Notes under the pieces: generated by a model
The model's input: only the letters and a program-made list of their open reading frames with translations
Told to the model about the DNA's origin: nothing
Database searches by the model: none
Translations under genes and position numbers: made by a program
From: JAHEGP01 sp963751595
GTDB taxonomy: Bacteria > Pseudomonadota > Gammaproteobacteria > Pseudomonadales > JAHEGP01
Direction: 5' to 3'
DNA length: 64,000 nt
Assembly: GCA_963751595.1 (NCBI GenBank)
Contig: CAVVVC010000002.1
Span: forward strand, 248,001 to 312,000
Part shown: positions 1 to 8,970 of the stretch, in pieces
Position numbering within the stretch: the first letter of the stretch is position 1
Layout: every line of letters begins with the position of its first letter

Positions 1-1086
1 GTCGGTGGTTTGCCCGGGACTCGCGGTGTAGTTCAGTGCCAGGATCGGCACCATGCCATTGGCTGCCTTCATCAGGGCATCCACCCTGTCTTTGCGCAGT
101 GGGCCAATGATCAGCTCTGCGCCTTCGTTCACCACCTGGCGAAACAGCGCCCCCATGTCCAAATGTGTTTCGGTGTCGTAAAAGGCCAGCCGAGAGTTGC
201 TGGAGCTCCGTGATCGGGCGTCGAAATAGGCTTTGAGCATACCATCCCTGATGGCATGACCCGCGTCCTTCAACTGGCCCTGAAGGGGCAGTAAGACCGC
301 AATCTGGGCTGGCTTGCTGCTGGCCAGCATGCGCAACAGGTCGATCTCTGCCGGCGGGCTGAGGGCCGCCGGGTGAGAGGGCCAGCGGCCCTGCCATGCC
401 TCGACCTGTTGCAGTTGTTGATCGATATCACCCTCCAGCGTGTTCGCAATCAATGCCAGCTCGTACCAGCCGCGCAATTCGGGGGCCATGCCCGGCGTGT
501 CCCCAAGTTCCTGGCGCAGTGCGGCGGGGGACGTCCGCATCAGTGAGCGCCAGATAGATTCCTGGTTGCCAGCAAGGGCTGAGCCAGCGCCCAGAATGGC
601 GTTGATCCTGAGGCGGGTGTTGATGGCCTGGCCATGCATGCCCGCACGATCCTGGAGGTCTGCCAGTGCCGACAGTGCCGCGGCCTGCTGCTGCGGAGGC
701 GCCCTCGCGAGAAGTGCCTGTTGCCCCGGGTCGGTGAGCCACTGAACCGCCGCCCTGCTGCCCTGGCGCTGTTCCCTCAATAATGCCTCGATGATGAGAT
801 AGTCGCCGATGGCGGCTGCGGGGAGTTGCTCCCTGTCGAGGGATTGCAGGATGCTTGCAGCGCCGCCGGCGTCACCCTGTTGCTGCAGTAATTGCGCGGC
901 TCTGAGTTGGTAGCGAGCGCGATCGGTCGGGGCGGCCCCCTCTGCGAGTTGGAGCCACCCGGCGGCCGTGCTGGGCTCGCGCTGGGTCTGTCGGGGTTCG
1001 GTGGGCGTGGTAGTACAGGCGCCGAGTAGCAGCAGAAATACAATCACCAGGGCGTGCTGGCTACGGTATAGTATCGGCGTCTTCAT
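1..1086 (-). CDS. lpoA: LpoA-type penicillin-binding protein activator (LppC family lipoprotein), C-terminus outside the window
   Basis: Reading the - strand from the ATG at 1086 gives 362 uninterrupted codons that run off the window start. The N-terminus is a lipoprotein signal: a hydrophobic stretch ending in LLLLGAC, with the lipidated Cys at about residue 24. Residues 40-220 are Ala/Gln/Leu-rich helical repeats, as in the TPR-like N-domain of LpoA. From about residue 240 the sequence (QIAVLLPLQGQLKDAG, then IIGPLRKDRVDAL) matches the start of the periplasmic-binding-protein-like domain. In this family the protein is anchored in the outer membrane and activates PBP1A. It is divergent from rsmI with 21 bp between starts, the usual arrangement in gammaproteobacteria. 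Confidence 0.9.
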   Translation of the reverse strand, partial: MKTPILYRSQHALVIVFLLLLGACTTTPTEPRQTQREPSTAAGWLQLAEGAAPTDRARYQLRAAQLLQQQGDAGGAASILQSLDREQLPAAAIGDYLIIEALLREQRQGSRAAVQWLTDPGQQALLARAPPQQQAAALSALADLQDRAGMHGQAINTRLRINAILGAGSALAGNQESIWRSLMRTSPAALRQELGDTPGMAPELRGWYELALIANTLEGDIDQQLQQVEAWQGRWPSHPAALSPPAEIDLLRMLASSKPAQIAVLLPLQGQLKDAGHAIRDGMLKAYFDARSRSSSNSRLAFYDTETHLDMGALFRQVVNEGAELIIGPLRKDRVDALMKAANGMVPILALNYTASPGQTTD

Positions 1087-1107
1087 TCTCGTGGATAGTC
1101 CGTATCA

Positions 1108-1980
1108 ATGTCTTCAGCAAAGTTTGCGTGTTCTTCAGTCGGTCATCTGTACGTCGTAGCGACACCGATCGGTAACCTTGATGACATGGTGCCCCGCGCG
1201 GTGAGCACATTGAAATCGGCAGATTACGTCGCGGCAGAGGATACCAGACACAGCGGAAAATTACTTAAACACTTTGGTGTCGACACCCCGATGCTGGCCT
1301 TTCACGAGCACAATGAAAGCGAGCGAACCGCGCATTTGGTCGCCTTGCTCGAGTCCGGTAGCTCGATCGCCCTCATTAGCGATGCCGGCACGCCACTAAT
1401 CTCCGATCCGGGTTATCGCCTGGTTCGCGCTGCCCATACAGCGGGGGTGCGGGTGACGCCGATACCCGGCCCCTGCGCCATGGTGGCGGCGTTGTCGGTT
1501 TCCGGTCTGCCCTCGGACCGGGTGATGTTTGTCGGTTTTCTGCCAGCCAGGGCCAATGCCCGGTGTGCACGCCTGCGGGAGTTGGCGGGACGCAGGGAGA
1601 CCCTCGTGCTGTACGAGTCGTGCCATCGCATCGGTGAAGCGCTGGGGGATATGGTGCAGACGCTGGGGCCGGCGCGGCAGATGGCGTTTTGTCGCGAGCT
1701 GACGAAAACCTTCGAAACCGTGCGCCAGGGCTCGCTGCAATCGATCAGCGACTGGGTGTCAGATGATCCTGACCAGCAGCGGGGAGAGATCGTGCTGGTG
1801 ATCGAGGGCGATCATTCGGAGCCGGCCCTGCTCGATGAGACAGGCCAACGCTGGCTGCAGGCGCTAGCCGCCGAGATGTCTCCGGCGCGGGCATCGGCGT
1901 TGGCATCGAAGGTGACGGGTTTGCGCAAGCGGGAACTGTATCAATGGCTTACCGCGGGTGGCGCGGGCGACGCCAAATAG
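1108..1980 (+). CDS. rsmI: 16S rRNA (cytidine(1402)-2'-O)-methyltransferase RsmI
   Basis: This is a 290-residue member of the tetrapyrrole-methylase-like superfamily. The N-terminal motif LYVVATPIGNLDDM, the segment AAEDTRHSGKLLKHF, and LISDAGTPLISDPGYRLV followed by PIPGPCA are all diagnostic of RsmI. The family uses S-adenosylmethionine to 2'-O-methylate C1402 in the decoding centre of 16S rRNA. The ATG at 1108 places the conserved core about 13 residues in, which fits the family. It is followed by the RNase P RNA, as in Pseudomonas-type genomes. Confidence 0.96.
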   Translation: MSSAKFACSSVGHLYVVATPIGNLDDMVPRAVSTLKSADYVAAEDTRHSGKLLKHFGVDTPMLAFHEHNESERTAHLVALLESGSSIALISDAGTPLISDPGYRLVRAAHTAGVRVTPIPGPCAMVAALSVSGLPSDRVMFVGFLPARANARCARLRELAGRRETLVLYESCHRIGEALGDMVQTLGPARQMAFCRELTKTFETVRQGSLQSISDWVSDDPDQQRGEIVLVIEGDHSEPALLDETGQRWLQALAAEMSPARASALASKVTGLRKRELYQWLTAGGAGDAK

Positions 1981-2012
1981 CTTGCGTGGGCTTTGATCAG
2001 GCATTAACCTGT

Positions 2013-2384
<372 letters not shown>

Positions 2385-2560
2385 TTTTCCCTCCGTTACA
2401 GGGCCTCCGGGCTCACCCGTCTTAATAAAACGCTTTAACTTTTCACTGTAAGCAACTGTGAGTCATTGTTTTTTGATGAGCAGCATGCTGGAAGTCTGCA
2501 TTTTCGCAGAAGATCGCCGCAAGTTCCTCGCAGTTTCCCCTACATTTCCTGCCATTACCC

Positions 2561-2590
2561 TTGACAATGAAAGTGCCGGATAACTATAGT
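2561..2590 (+). promoter_or_regulatory. sigma70-type promoter of the mra/dcw cluster
   Basis: A perfect -35 box TTGACA (2561-2566) is followed by an 18-bp spacer and a -10 box TATAGT (2585-2590). It lies 60 bp upstream of mraZ, the expected place for the main dcw promoter (Pmra). Nothing else between rnpB and mraZ looks coding. Confidence 0.75.
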
Positions 2591-2596
2591 GTCAAG

Positions 2597-2640
2597 AAGT
2601 GGGAGAAAGTGGGTATAAGTGTCAAAAGTACCCGTAAAGT
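2597..2640 (+). promoter_or_regulatory. MraZ operator: direct repeats with about 10-bp period
   Basis: The tetranucleotide AAGT recurs at 2597, 2607, 2617, 2626 and 2637, with GGG or a related triplet after several copies (AAGTGGGAGA, AAGTGGGTAT, and AAGTGGATAT at the end). MraZ proteins are known to bind 10-bp-spaced direct repeats with a GTGGG or TGGG core in front of their own gene. The repeats lie just downstream of the -10 box and close to mraZ, so autorepression is the likely role. Confidence 0.65.
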
Positions 2641-2649
2641 GGATATAAT

Positions 2650-3105
2650 ATGTTTCGCGGGGTTAATCACATATCAATGGATGCGAAGGGCCGCATGGCT
2701 TTTCCTGCCAGGCAGCGGGAAAAGCTCGCGGCCGATTGTGCTGGTCAACTGGTTGCGACCATTGATACCCAGAGCCCCTGCCTGCTGATCTATCCGCTTC
2801 CGACCTGGGAGACTATCGAGCGGGAAATTCAGGACCTGCCTTCCCTGAACCCGGCGGTGCGACGCTTCCAGCGCCTGTTGATCGGATATGCCAGCGACCT
2901 GGAGTTTGATGCCAGTGGACGGGTGCTGTTGCCACCATCACTGCGTGAATATGCCGGCCTGGAAAAAAAGCTGGTATTGGTGGGGCAGGGCAAAAAAATG
3001 GAACTATGGGATGAGGCCGCGTGGCTCGCGGAGCGTGACAAGTTGCTCCTCGAGTCCACAGACGACGGGTCGGTGCCAGAGGAACTGATGTCGTTGGCGC
3101 TGTGA
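2650..3105 (+). CDS. mraZ: Transcriptional regulator MraZ
   Basis: The product has 151 residues with two SpoVT/AbrB-like halves. The first starts MFRGVNHISMDAKGRMAFPA and the second carries LEFDASGRVLLPPSLREYAGL; the repeated D-x-x-G-R core is the family hallmark. MraZ forms ring-shaped oligomers that bind repeats in the mra promoter and repress the dcw cluster. The likely binding repeats are directly upstream. Its stop codon overlaps the start of rsmH. Confidence 0.96.
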   Translation: MFRGVNHISMDAKGRMAFPARQREKLAADCAGQLVATIDTQSPCLLIYPLPTWETIEREIQDLPSLNPAVRRFQRLLIGYASDLEFDASGRVLLPPSLREYAGLEKKLVLVGQGKKMELWDEAAWLAERDKLLLESTDDGSVPEELMSLAL

Positions 3106-4031
3106 TGACGGCGCCGCACCAGGCTGTTCTGTTGGAGGAAGCGGTATCGGCACTGGTTACCGATCCGGGGGGCTGCTACGTCGATGCTACCTTTGGGCGC
3201 GGCGGCCACAGTGGGGCAATTCTGGCCCGACTATCAACCGCAGGGCGTTTGATTGCCATCGACCGTGACCCGGAAGCTATAGAGGCGGCAGCGATGTTTG
3301 GTGGTGACCCGCGGTTTGCTATTGAAGGCGGAGACTTCAGTCAGTTGGAGCAGTTTGTCGCCGCGCGGGGCTACAAGGGTGAGCTGCACGGAATTCTGCT
3401 TGACCTGGGTGTGTCCTCGCCCCAGCTTGACAACGCTGAGCGCGGCTTCAGTTTTCTCAAGGACGGGCCGTTGGATATGCGGATGAATCCGGTTCAGGGG
3501 GTTAGCGCCGCGCAGTGGCTGGCAGTTGCGCGGGAGCAGGATATTGCCGATGTATTGTGGCGCTTCGGAGATGAGCGGTTTTCCCGGCGTATGGCCAGAG
3601 CCATCGTGCGCGAACGCGAGCATACCGCGATCACACGCACCGCGCAGTTGGCACGAATCATCGCCGAGGCCAATCCCGCCTGGGAGCAGGGCAAGCATCC
3701 GGCGACGCGGGCCTTTCAGGCTATACGGATATATGTCAATCGTGAATTGGATGAGCTGGAGCAGGTGCTCCGGCAGGGGCTTGAGTGCCTGCGCCCGGGT
3801 GGCAGGCTGGTAGTGATCAGCTTCCATTCGCTGGAAGATCGGCTGGTGAAGCGGTTCTTTCGTGACCAGGCCAGGGGCGATCGCCTGCCGCGCTCGGTGC
3901 CCGTCACCGACGATCAACTGCGGCGGCGGCTCAAGGCGCCGGCCAGGGCAGTCAAGGCTTCGGCCAGTGAAGTTGGTGGCAACCCGCGGGCACGCAGTGC
4001 CGTGTTGCGGGTGGCGGAAAAAATTGTTTGA
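3105..4031 (+). CDS. rsmH: 16S rRNA (cytosine(1402)-N4)-methyltransferase RsmH
   Basis: This 308-residue SAM-dependent methyltransferase (MraW family) opens with HQAVLLEEAV and YVDATFGRGGHS, the SAM-binding loop. GILLDLGVSSPQLD and the late VISFHSLEDRLVKRFF are both family signatures. It N4-methylates C1402 of 16S rRNA, the same nucleotide RsmI modifies. I chose the ATG at 3105, which overlaps the mraZ stop as TGATG; a GTG one codon upstream (3102) is equally possible. Confidence 0.96.
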   Translation: MTAPHQAVLLEEAVSALVTDPGGCYVDATFGRGGHSGAILARLSTAGRLIAIDRDPEAIEAAAMFGGDPRFAIEGGDFSQLEQFVAARGYKGELHGILLDLGVSSPQLDNAERGFSFLKDGPLDMRMNPVQGVSAAQWLAVAREQDIADVLWRFGDERFSRRMARAIVREREHTAITRTAQLARIIAEANPAWEQGKHPATRAFQAIRIYVNRELDELEQVLRQGLECLRPGGRLVVISFHSLEDRLVKRFFRDQARGDRLPRSVPVTDDQLRRRLKAPARAVKASASEVGGNPRARSAVLRVAEKIV

Positions 4032-4048
4032 GCAGCGTGTTTAGTACC

Positions 4049-4357
4049 ATGACCCATTCAGAAACTACACAGGAAACCCGACCCGCAGCCGCTGCGCTGC
4101 AATGGGCGCTGCTCGGTTGTCTGCTCGCTATTCTCGGTTCCGCAGTCTCAGTCGTATTCCTGGCGCAGAAGACTCGCCTGCTGTTTGGCGATCTGGAATC
4201 CGCCCGCAAATTGCAGTACGAGCTCGACGGCCAGTGGAATCGGCTGATCCTGGAGCGTAGTACCCTGCTCGCCCCGGCCAACGTCGAAAGGGTCGCCAAG
4301 GGCAAGCTGGGAATGAGCCTGCCCCAGCCCGGGGAAGTGGTGGTCGTCAATCCATGA
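4049..4357 (+). CDS. ftsL: Cell division protein FtsL
   Basis: The product is about 102 residues: a short cytoplasmic N-terminus, one transmembrane segment (LLGCLLAILGSAVSVVFLAQ) and a periplasmic coiled coil ending in VERVAKGKLGMSLPQPGEV, the usual FtsL C-terminal motif. FtsL forms the FtsQLB complex that activates septal wall synthesis. The start is uncertain: the ATG at 4049 is given here, but an in-frame TTG at 4028 overlaps the rsmH stop and would add 7 residues. Identification rests on position and topology, because FtsL sequence is poorly conserved. Confidence 0.9.
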   Translation: MTHSETTQETRPAAAALQWALLGCLLAILGSAVSVVFLAQKTRLLFGDLESARKLQYELDGQWNRLILERSTLLAPANVERVAKGKLGMSLPQPGEVVVVNP

Positions 4358-6102
4358 ACGAAAATGCCCACCAAGCTGGATTTGTGCGCTGGCGCTTTCA
4401 CCTGGTCTGGGTGGTGCTCTGCCTGTTGTTACTGGGTCTTGCTGTTCGCGTGATCACGCTCCAGGTTGTTGACGTCGAGGGCGGATACAAGTTTCTCCAG
4501 CAGCAGGGCAAAGCCCGCACTGTCAGGACGGAGCCGATCCCTGCCTACCGCGGCATGATATACGACCGCGAGGGGCAGCCATTGGCAGCGAGTACCCCGG
4601 TGCAGTCGGTCTGGTGTAACCCGCAGTTGATCAAGGCTGATCACGGCGGTTTCCGACGGTTGGCGAAATCCCTTGATTACGCCCCCGGGAGCCTCGCCGA
4701 CAAGATTGCTCGCAACCAGGATCGATCGTTTCTTTACCTTCGGCGGCAGTTGCCTCCGGCCCTGGCTCAGGAGGCCCTGGACAGCGGTGTTCCGGGCGTC
4801 TATCTCGAGGATGGCTATAAGCGTTATTACCCGGCTGCCGAGGTCGCTGCCCATCTGGTGGGCGTCACCGATATCGATGACGCGGGGCAGGAGGGCATGG
4901 AACTGACTTACGACCAGCACCTGCGGGGAACGGCGGGGGCCAAGCAGGTGGTGAAAGACCTGCTGGGTAATACCATCGCCGATTTCAAGCACGTGCGCTC
5001 GGCCGAGCCGGGTGGAGAGCTGCATTTGAGCATCGATTTACGGGTGCAGTACCTTGCCTATCGCGCGCTCAAGGAGGCGGTGGTGAGCCATCGCGCCAGT
5101 TCAGGCTCGATGATCATTGCCGATGTCCAGTCGGGTGACATTCTCGCGATGGTTAACCAGCCGTCATTCAATCCCAATAATCGCGGTGAATTTCGCAGCT
5201 CGCGGATGCGCAATCGTGCCATAGTCGATCTGATCGAGCCGGGCTCAACAGTCAAGCCCTTTACCGTGGTCGCAGCGCTGGAGAGTGGGCTCTACACCCC
5301 TGAGACGACCATCGATACCAATCCCGGCTATTTCCGGGTTGGGCGCAAGGTGCAGCGTGACCACCGCAATTACGGGGTTATCGACCTCACCACCCTGATT
5401 GCCAAGTCCAGCAACGTGGCGACCAGTAAAATTGCTCTGAGTATCGAGCCCGAATCCATTCGCTCCGTCTACCACCGCCTGGGCCTGGGGCAGTCTACCG
5501 GTAGCGGCTTTCCCGGCGAGGCGGCGGGCTTTTTGCCCAGCCACCAGCGCTGGCGAGATATCGAAAAAGCCACTTTCGCCTTTGGCTACGGTCTATCGGT
5601 TACTCCCTTGCAACTGGTTCAGGCCTACAGCGTGCTGGCGAACAAGGGCATCAAGAAACCCCTGCGAATCGTCAAGGGTGGTCCGACCCCGGCGCCCGAG
5701 CGGGTGATCAATAACGCCATAGCAGCTGATGTGCTGACCATGCTCAAGGCGGTTACCGCAGAGGGTGGCACCGCCGCCGGCGCTGCGATTCCGGCATATT
5801 CGTTTGCGGGCAAAACCGGAACCGTGCACAAGGTCGGTGTCGGTGGTTACAAGGACAACGAATACATGGCTTTGTTCGCCGGTATGGCCCCGGCCGACAA
5901 TCCTCGCCTGGTGGGCGTGGTGGTGGTCAACGACCCCAAGAGCAAGCAGTACTACGGCGGCGAAGTTGCGGCTCCGGTGTTTTCACGGGTGGCCGCCGAT
6001 ACCTTGCGCCTGCTGGGCGTGGTGCCCGACAAACTCGAAGATTTCAAAGGCGATGAACTGCTGGTTCTCGACACGGAGGCATACCTTGTCGAGCGCGGTT
6101 GA
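4354..6102 (+). CDS. ftsI: Peptidoglycan D,D-transpeptidase FtsI (PBP3)
   Basis: This is a 582-residue class B penicillin-binding protein. An N-terminal membrane anchor (about residues 15-37) precedes a dimerisation domain and a transpeptidase domain. The catalytic motifs are intact: the acylated serine in GSTVKPF (Ser298, Lys301), SSN at 352-354 and KTGT at 487-490. It cross-links septal peptidoglycan together with FtsW. The start overlaps the ftsL stop as ATGA. Its 3' end overlaps the murE start by 17 bp. Confidence 0.97.
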   Translation: MNENAHQAGFVRWRFHLVWVVLCLLLLGLAVRVITLQVVDVEGGYKFLQQQGKARTVRTEPIPAYRGMIYDREGQPLAASTPVQSVWCNPQLIKADHGGFRRLAKSLDYAPGSLADKIARNQDRSFLYLRRQLPPALAQEALDSGVPGVYLEDGYKRYYPAAEVAAHLVGVTDIDDAGQEGMELTYDQHLRGTAGAKQVVKDLLGNTIADFKHVRSAEPGGELHLSIDLRVQYLAYRALKEAVVSHRASSGSMIIADVQSGDILAMVNQPSFNPNNRGEFRSSRMRNRAIVDLIEPGSTVKPFTVVAALESGLYTPETTIDTNPGYFRVGRKVQRDHRNYGVIDLTTLIAKSSNVATSKIALSIEPESIRSVYHRLGLGQSTGSGFPGEAAGFLPSHQRWRDIEKATFAFGYGLSVTPLQLVQAYSVLANKGIKKPLRIVKGGPTPAPERVINNAIAADVLTMLKAVTAEGGTAAGAAIPAYSFAGKTGTVHKVGVGGYKDNEYMALFAGMAPADNPRLVGVVVVNDPKSKQYYGGEVAAPVFSRVAADTLRLLGVVPDKLEDFKGDELLVLDTEAYLVERG

Positions 6103-7618
6103 ACGGCCCTTGATACGTGTCTGTGACTGGCTGGGTCCGGCCGCAGGAGGGCTGACCTTGCCCATTCGTGACCTGCGTCTCGATAGCCGCGAGGTGGAGG
6201 CGGGCGATGCCTTCATCGCCCTGGCCGGGAAGCGCAGTGATGTCCGTGATCATGTGGCCGAGGCGGTGGCCCGCGGCGCCGCATTGGTCGTGATCGATTC
6301 AGCGGCCCCGGGCCCGTCACTGAAAACCGCGGACATGCCGGTTGCGGACATGCCGGTTGCGGACGTGCCCGTGGGGGACGTGCCGGTTATTGCCCTCACT
6401 GAGCTCCGTGGCCGCGTCGGGGATCTGGCGCACTGTTTTTACGCCAGCCGGGGCGAGCCATTGCAGGTCATCGGGGTCACCGGCACCAACGGCAAGACCA
6501 GTGTCAGTTTTCTGCTGGCACAGCTGCTCGAAGCCGCGGGCCTTCCCGCCGCGGTGGTCGGAACCCTGGGCTGGGGGCTGCTCGGCGAGCGCCAGGACAC
6601 CGGTATGACCACGCCGGATGTCGTCAGCGTGCACCGAATCCTGCATCGCCTTGGGGTCAGCGGCGCCCGCTATGTCGCCATGGAGGTTTCTTCCCATGGG
6701 CTTCAGCAGGGCCGGGTCGACGGGGTTGATTTCAGCGCGGCGGTGTTTACCAACCTGAGCCGTGATCACCTGGATTATCACGGCGATATGGCAAGTTATG
6801 GTGCCAGCAAGCGCAGGCTTTTCACCCGCGATCTGCAGTTCGGGGTATTCAATCTCGATGATGAATTCGGATTCAGCCTCTATCGGGATGCGTCCCTCCG
6901 GGGTGATAGGCTGGGTTACTCACTGGTCAATTCCGTGGCCGACATCCACTGCCGTGATGTGCAATACGATAATCAGGGCGCCCGAGCTGAATTACACACG
7001 CCCTGGGGCAATGGTACGCTGCGCACTGGCCTGCTCGGTCCTTATAACCTGCAAAACCTGGTTGCCGGCATAGCCGTGCTTGGCGCCCTGGGTGTCGACT
7101 TCGACCTGTTGTTGGCGGGAGCACCCGCCTGCACCGGGGCCCCCGGGCGTATGGAGCGTGTGCACGACGATGAGGTAAAAGTCATCGTCGATTATGCCCA
7201 CACCCCCGATGCGCTGGAACAGCTATTGCTGGCCCTCAAGCCCCACACAGGGGGTGCGCTGTGGGTGGTGTTCGGCTGTGGGGGCAACCGGGACAAGGGC
7301 AAGCGTGCCCAGATGGGCGCTGTTGCCGAGGGTATTGCCGACAACGTTATTCTGACCAGCGATAATCCCAGGGATGAGGTGCCCCTGGCCATTATCGAAG
7401 ACATTCGTAGCGGCATGAGTAGCGCGGGTGTGCGGCTGGTAGAGCCGGATCGCGCGCTGGCCATTGCTGCGGCCCTCGATGAAGCCAGTCCCGGTGACAC
7501 TGTCGTCATCGCCGGCAAGGGGCATGAGGATTACCAGCAAATCGGGGAGCAACGTCATCCTTTCAACGACCGCGTTTGTGTCCAGCGGTACTATGCATCG
7601 CGGCGTGCTGCACCATGA
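6086..7618 (+). CDS. murE: UDP-N-acetylmuramoyl-tripeptide synthetase MurE (meso-diaminopimelate-adding)
   Basis: This Mur ligase adds the third stem residue in the cytoplasm. The ATP loop GTNGKTS is at residues 133-139. DNPR at 426-429 is the motif that selects meso-diaminopimelate rather than lysine, as expected for a Gram-negative. I placed the start at TTG 6086 because a GGAGG ribosome site (6075-6079) sits 6 bp upstream, giving 510 residues; the open frame extends further upstream only inside ftsI. Residues 82-101 are encoded by a fourfold 15-bp tandem repeat (A/G-D-M/V-P-V) inserted just before the VPVI strand of the N-terminal domain. Confidence 0.95.
   Translation: MSSAVERPLIRVCDWLGPAAGGLTLPIRDLRLDSREVEAGDAFIALAGKRSDVRDHVAEAVARGAALVVIDSAAPGPSLKTADMPVADMPVADVPVGDVPVIALTELRGRVGDLAHCFYASRGEPLQVIGVTGTNGKTSVSFLLAQLLEAAGLPAAVVGTLGWGLLGERQDTGMTTPDVVSVHRILHRLGVSGARYVAMEVSSHGLQQGRVDGVDFSAAVFTNLSRDHLDYHGDMASYGASKRRLFTRDLQFGVFNLDDEFGFSLYRDASLRGDRLGYSLVNSVADIHCRDVQYDNQGARAELHTPWGNGTLRTGLLGPYNLQNLVAGIAVLGALGVDFDLLLAGAPACTGAPGRMERVHDDEVKVIVDYAHTPDALEQLLLALKPHTGGALWVVFGCGGNRDKGKRAQMGAVAEGIADNVILTSDNPRDEVPLAIIEDIRSGMSSAGVRLVEPDRALAIAAALDEASPGDTVVIAGKGHEDYQQIGEQRHPFNDRVCVQRYYASRRAAP
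6329..6388 (+). repeat. Four tandem 15-bp repeats inside murE
   Basis: Units lie at 6329-6343, 6344-6358, 6359-6373 and 6374-6388. The first two are identical (GCGGACATGCCGGTT); the third and fourth differ at a few positions. They encode ADMPV, ADMPV, ADVPV and GDVPV. The length keeps the reading frame. Confidence 0.95.
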
Positions 7619-8970
7619 AAGGATCTCTGGGCGAACTCGCGCAAACCCTCGGCTGGAGCCTTCATGGCGAGTCCGTGGACTTCGACGGGATTGCTACCGA
7701 CACCCGCAAGCTTCAGCCCGGGCAGCTATTTGTGGCCCTCAAAGGTGATCGTTTCGACGGCCATGATCATGTGCTTGAGGCGTTTAAGCGCGGTGCCGCC
7801 GGGGCGCTGGTCAGTCGCCCTGTTCAGGGCGGCGCACCTGTGTTGCAGGTGGCGGACACACTGCACGCATTGGGACGCCTGGCGGCGCTGCACCGGGCCG
7901 CATTCCAGGGCACGCTGATTGCCATCACCGGTAGCGCCGGCAAGACCACCACCAAGGAAATGCTGGCGGCCATTTTGGGGCAGACGGCGCCGGTACTGGC
8001 CACCAGCGGTAACCTCAACAATGAAATCGGCGTGCCCCTGACCCTGTTTGGGCTCAATCCTGGTCACCGTTATGCGGTCATCGAGATGGGTGCGGCCAAA
8101 CCCGGCGATATTCGTTACCTGGTCGATATTGCCGACCCTGATATTTCGATACTGACCAATGCCAGGGCCGCCCACCTCGAAGGTTTCGGCAGCCTCGACC
8201 AGGTTGCCAATACCAAGGGCGAGATCTTCGTCGACAAGCCCGGACGGCTGGCGGTGGTCAACCTGGATGAGCCCTACAGTGCTCTCTGGCAGCATCTTGC
8301 CGGGGCTGCAACGGTTATCAGTCACAGTGTGGCAGGCAACAGCGAGGCGACTGTTCGCGCTAGCCACATTGAGCTGGGTGCTTCGGGAAGCCACTTCGAG
8401 TTGGTTACAGCCGACCAGAGCCATCCCATCGAACTGCCGGTTCCCGGTCGCCACAATGTCGCCAACGCGCTGGCAGCGGCCGCCGCCGCGATCGGCGCTG
8501 GCATCGGGCTGCAGGCAGTGGCTGCCGGTCTGGCAACCTTTGACGGGGTCGCCGGACGTATGCAGTTTCGCCGGGCCGCCGAGGGCATGCTGGTGATCGA
8601 CGACAGCTACAATGCCAACCCCGATGCGGTGCGCTCCGCGATTGATGTCCTGGCGATGCAGGCAGGCAGCAAGCTGCTGCTGCTCGGAGATATGGCGGAG
8701 TTGGGTGACGATAGCGTGAGTTATCACCGGGCGGTAGGCCACTATGCCCGGGAGCAGGGGATTCAGGGCTTGCTGGGGATAGGACCGCTAGCGGCCGGGG
8801 CGGTGGAAGCCTTTGGTAGTGGCGCCCAATGGTTTGCGGACAAGCAGCAGTTAGTATCCTGGCTGGGGCAGCAGCCCCTGGCAGCTTACGATGCCTGTCT
8901 GGTGAAAGGTTCGCGCAGCGCTCGTATGGAGCAGGTTGTCGAAGTGCTGCTGGCCGGGGGTGCTCACTAG
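7615..8970 (+). CDS. murF: UDP-N-acetylmuramoyl-tripeptide--D-alanyl-D-alanine ligase MurF
   Basis: The product is a 451-residue Mur ligase with the ATP loop GSAGKTTTKEML and the later motifs TSGNLNNEIGVPLTL and VIDDSYNANPDAVRSA, which are typical of MurF. It adds D-Ala-D-Ala to make the UDP-MurNAc-pentapeptide. The ATG at 7615 overlaps the murE stop (ATGA); the frame stays open for 13 codons upstream inside murE, but the core alignment begins at MKGSLGEL. Confidence 0.97.
   Translation: MKGSLGELAQTLGWSLHGESVDFDGIATDTRKLQPGQLFVALKGDRFDGHDHVLEAFKRGAAGALVSRPVQGGAPVLQVADTLHALGRLAALHRAAFQGTLIAITGSAGKTTTKEMLAAILGQTAPVLATSGNLNNEIGVPLTLFGLNPGHRYAVIEMGAAKPGDIRYLVDIADPDISILTNARAAHLEGFGSLDQVANTKGEIFVDKPGRLAVVNLDEPYSALWQHLAGAATVISHSVAGNSEATVRASHIELGASGSHFELVTADQSHPIELPVPGRHNVANALAAAAAAIGAGIGLQAVAAGLATFDGVAGRMQFRRAAEGMLVIDDSYNANPDAVRSAIDVLAMQAGSKLLLLGDMAELGDDSVSYHRAVGHYAREQGIQGLLGIGPLAAGAVEAFGSGAQWFADKQQLVSWLGQQPLAAYDACLVKGSRSARMEQVVEVLLAGGAH

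Noticed and set aside
7726..8742. A 338-codon open frame on the - strand opposite murF
   Set aside because: It is fully covered by murF with all its motifs; composition is that of a shadow frame.
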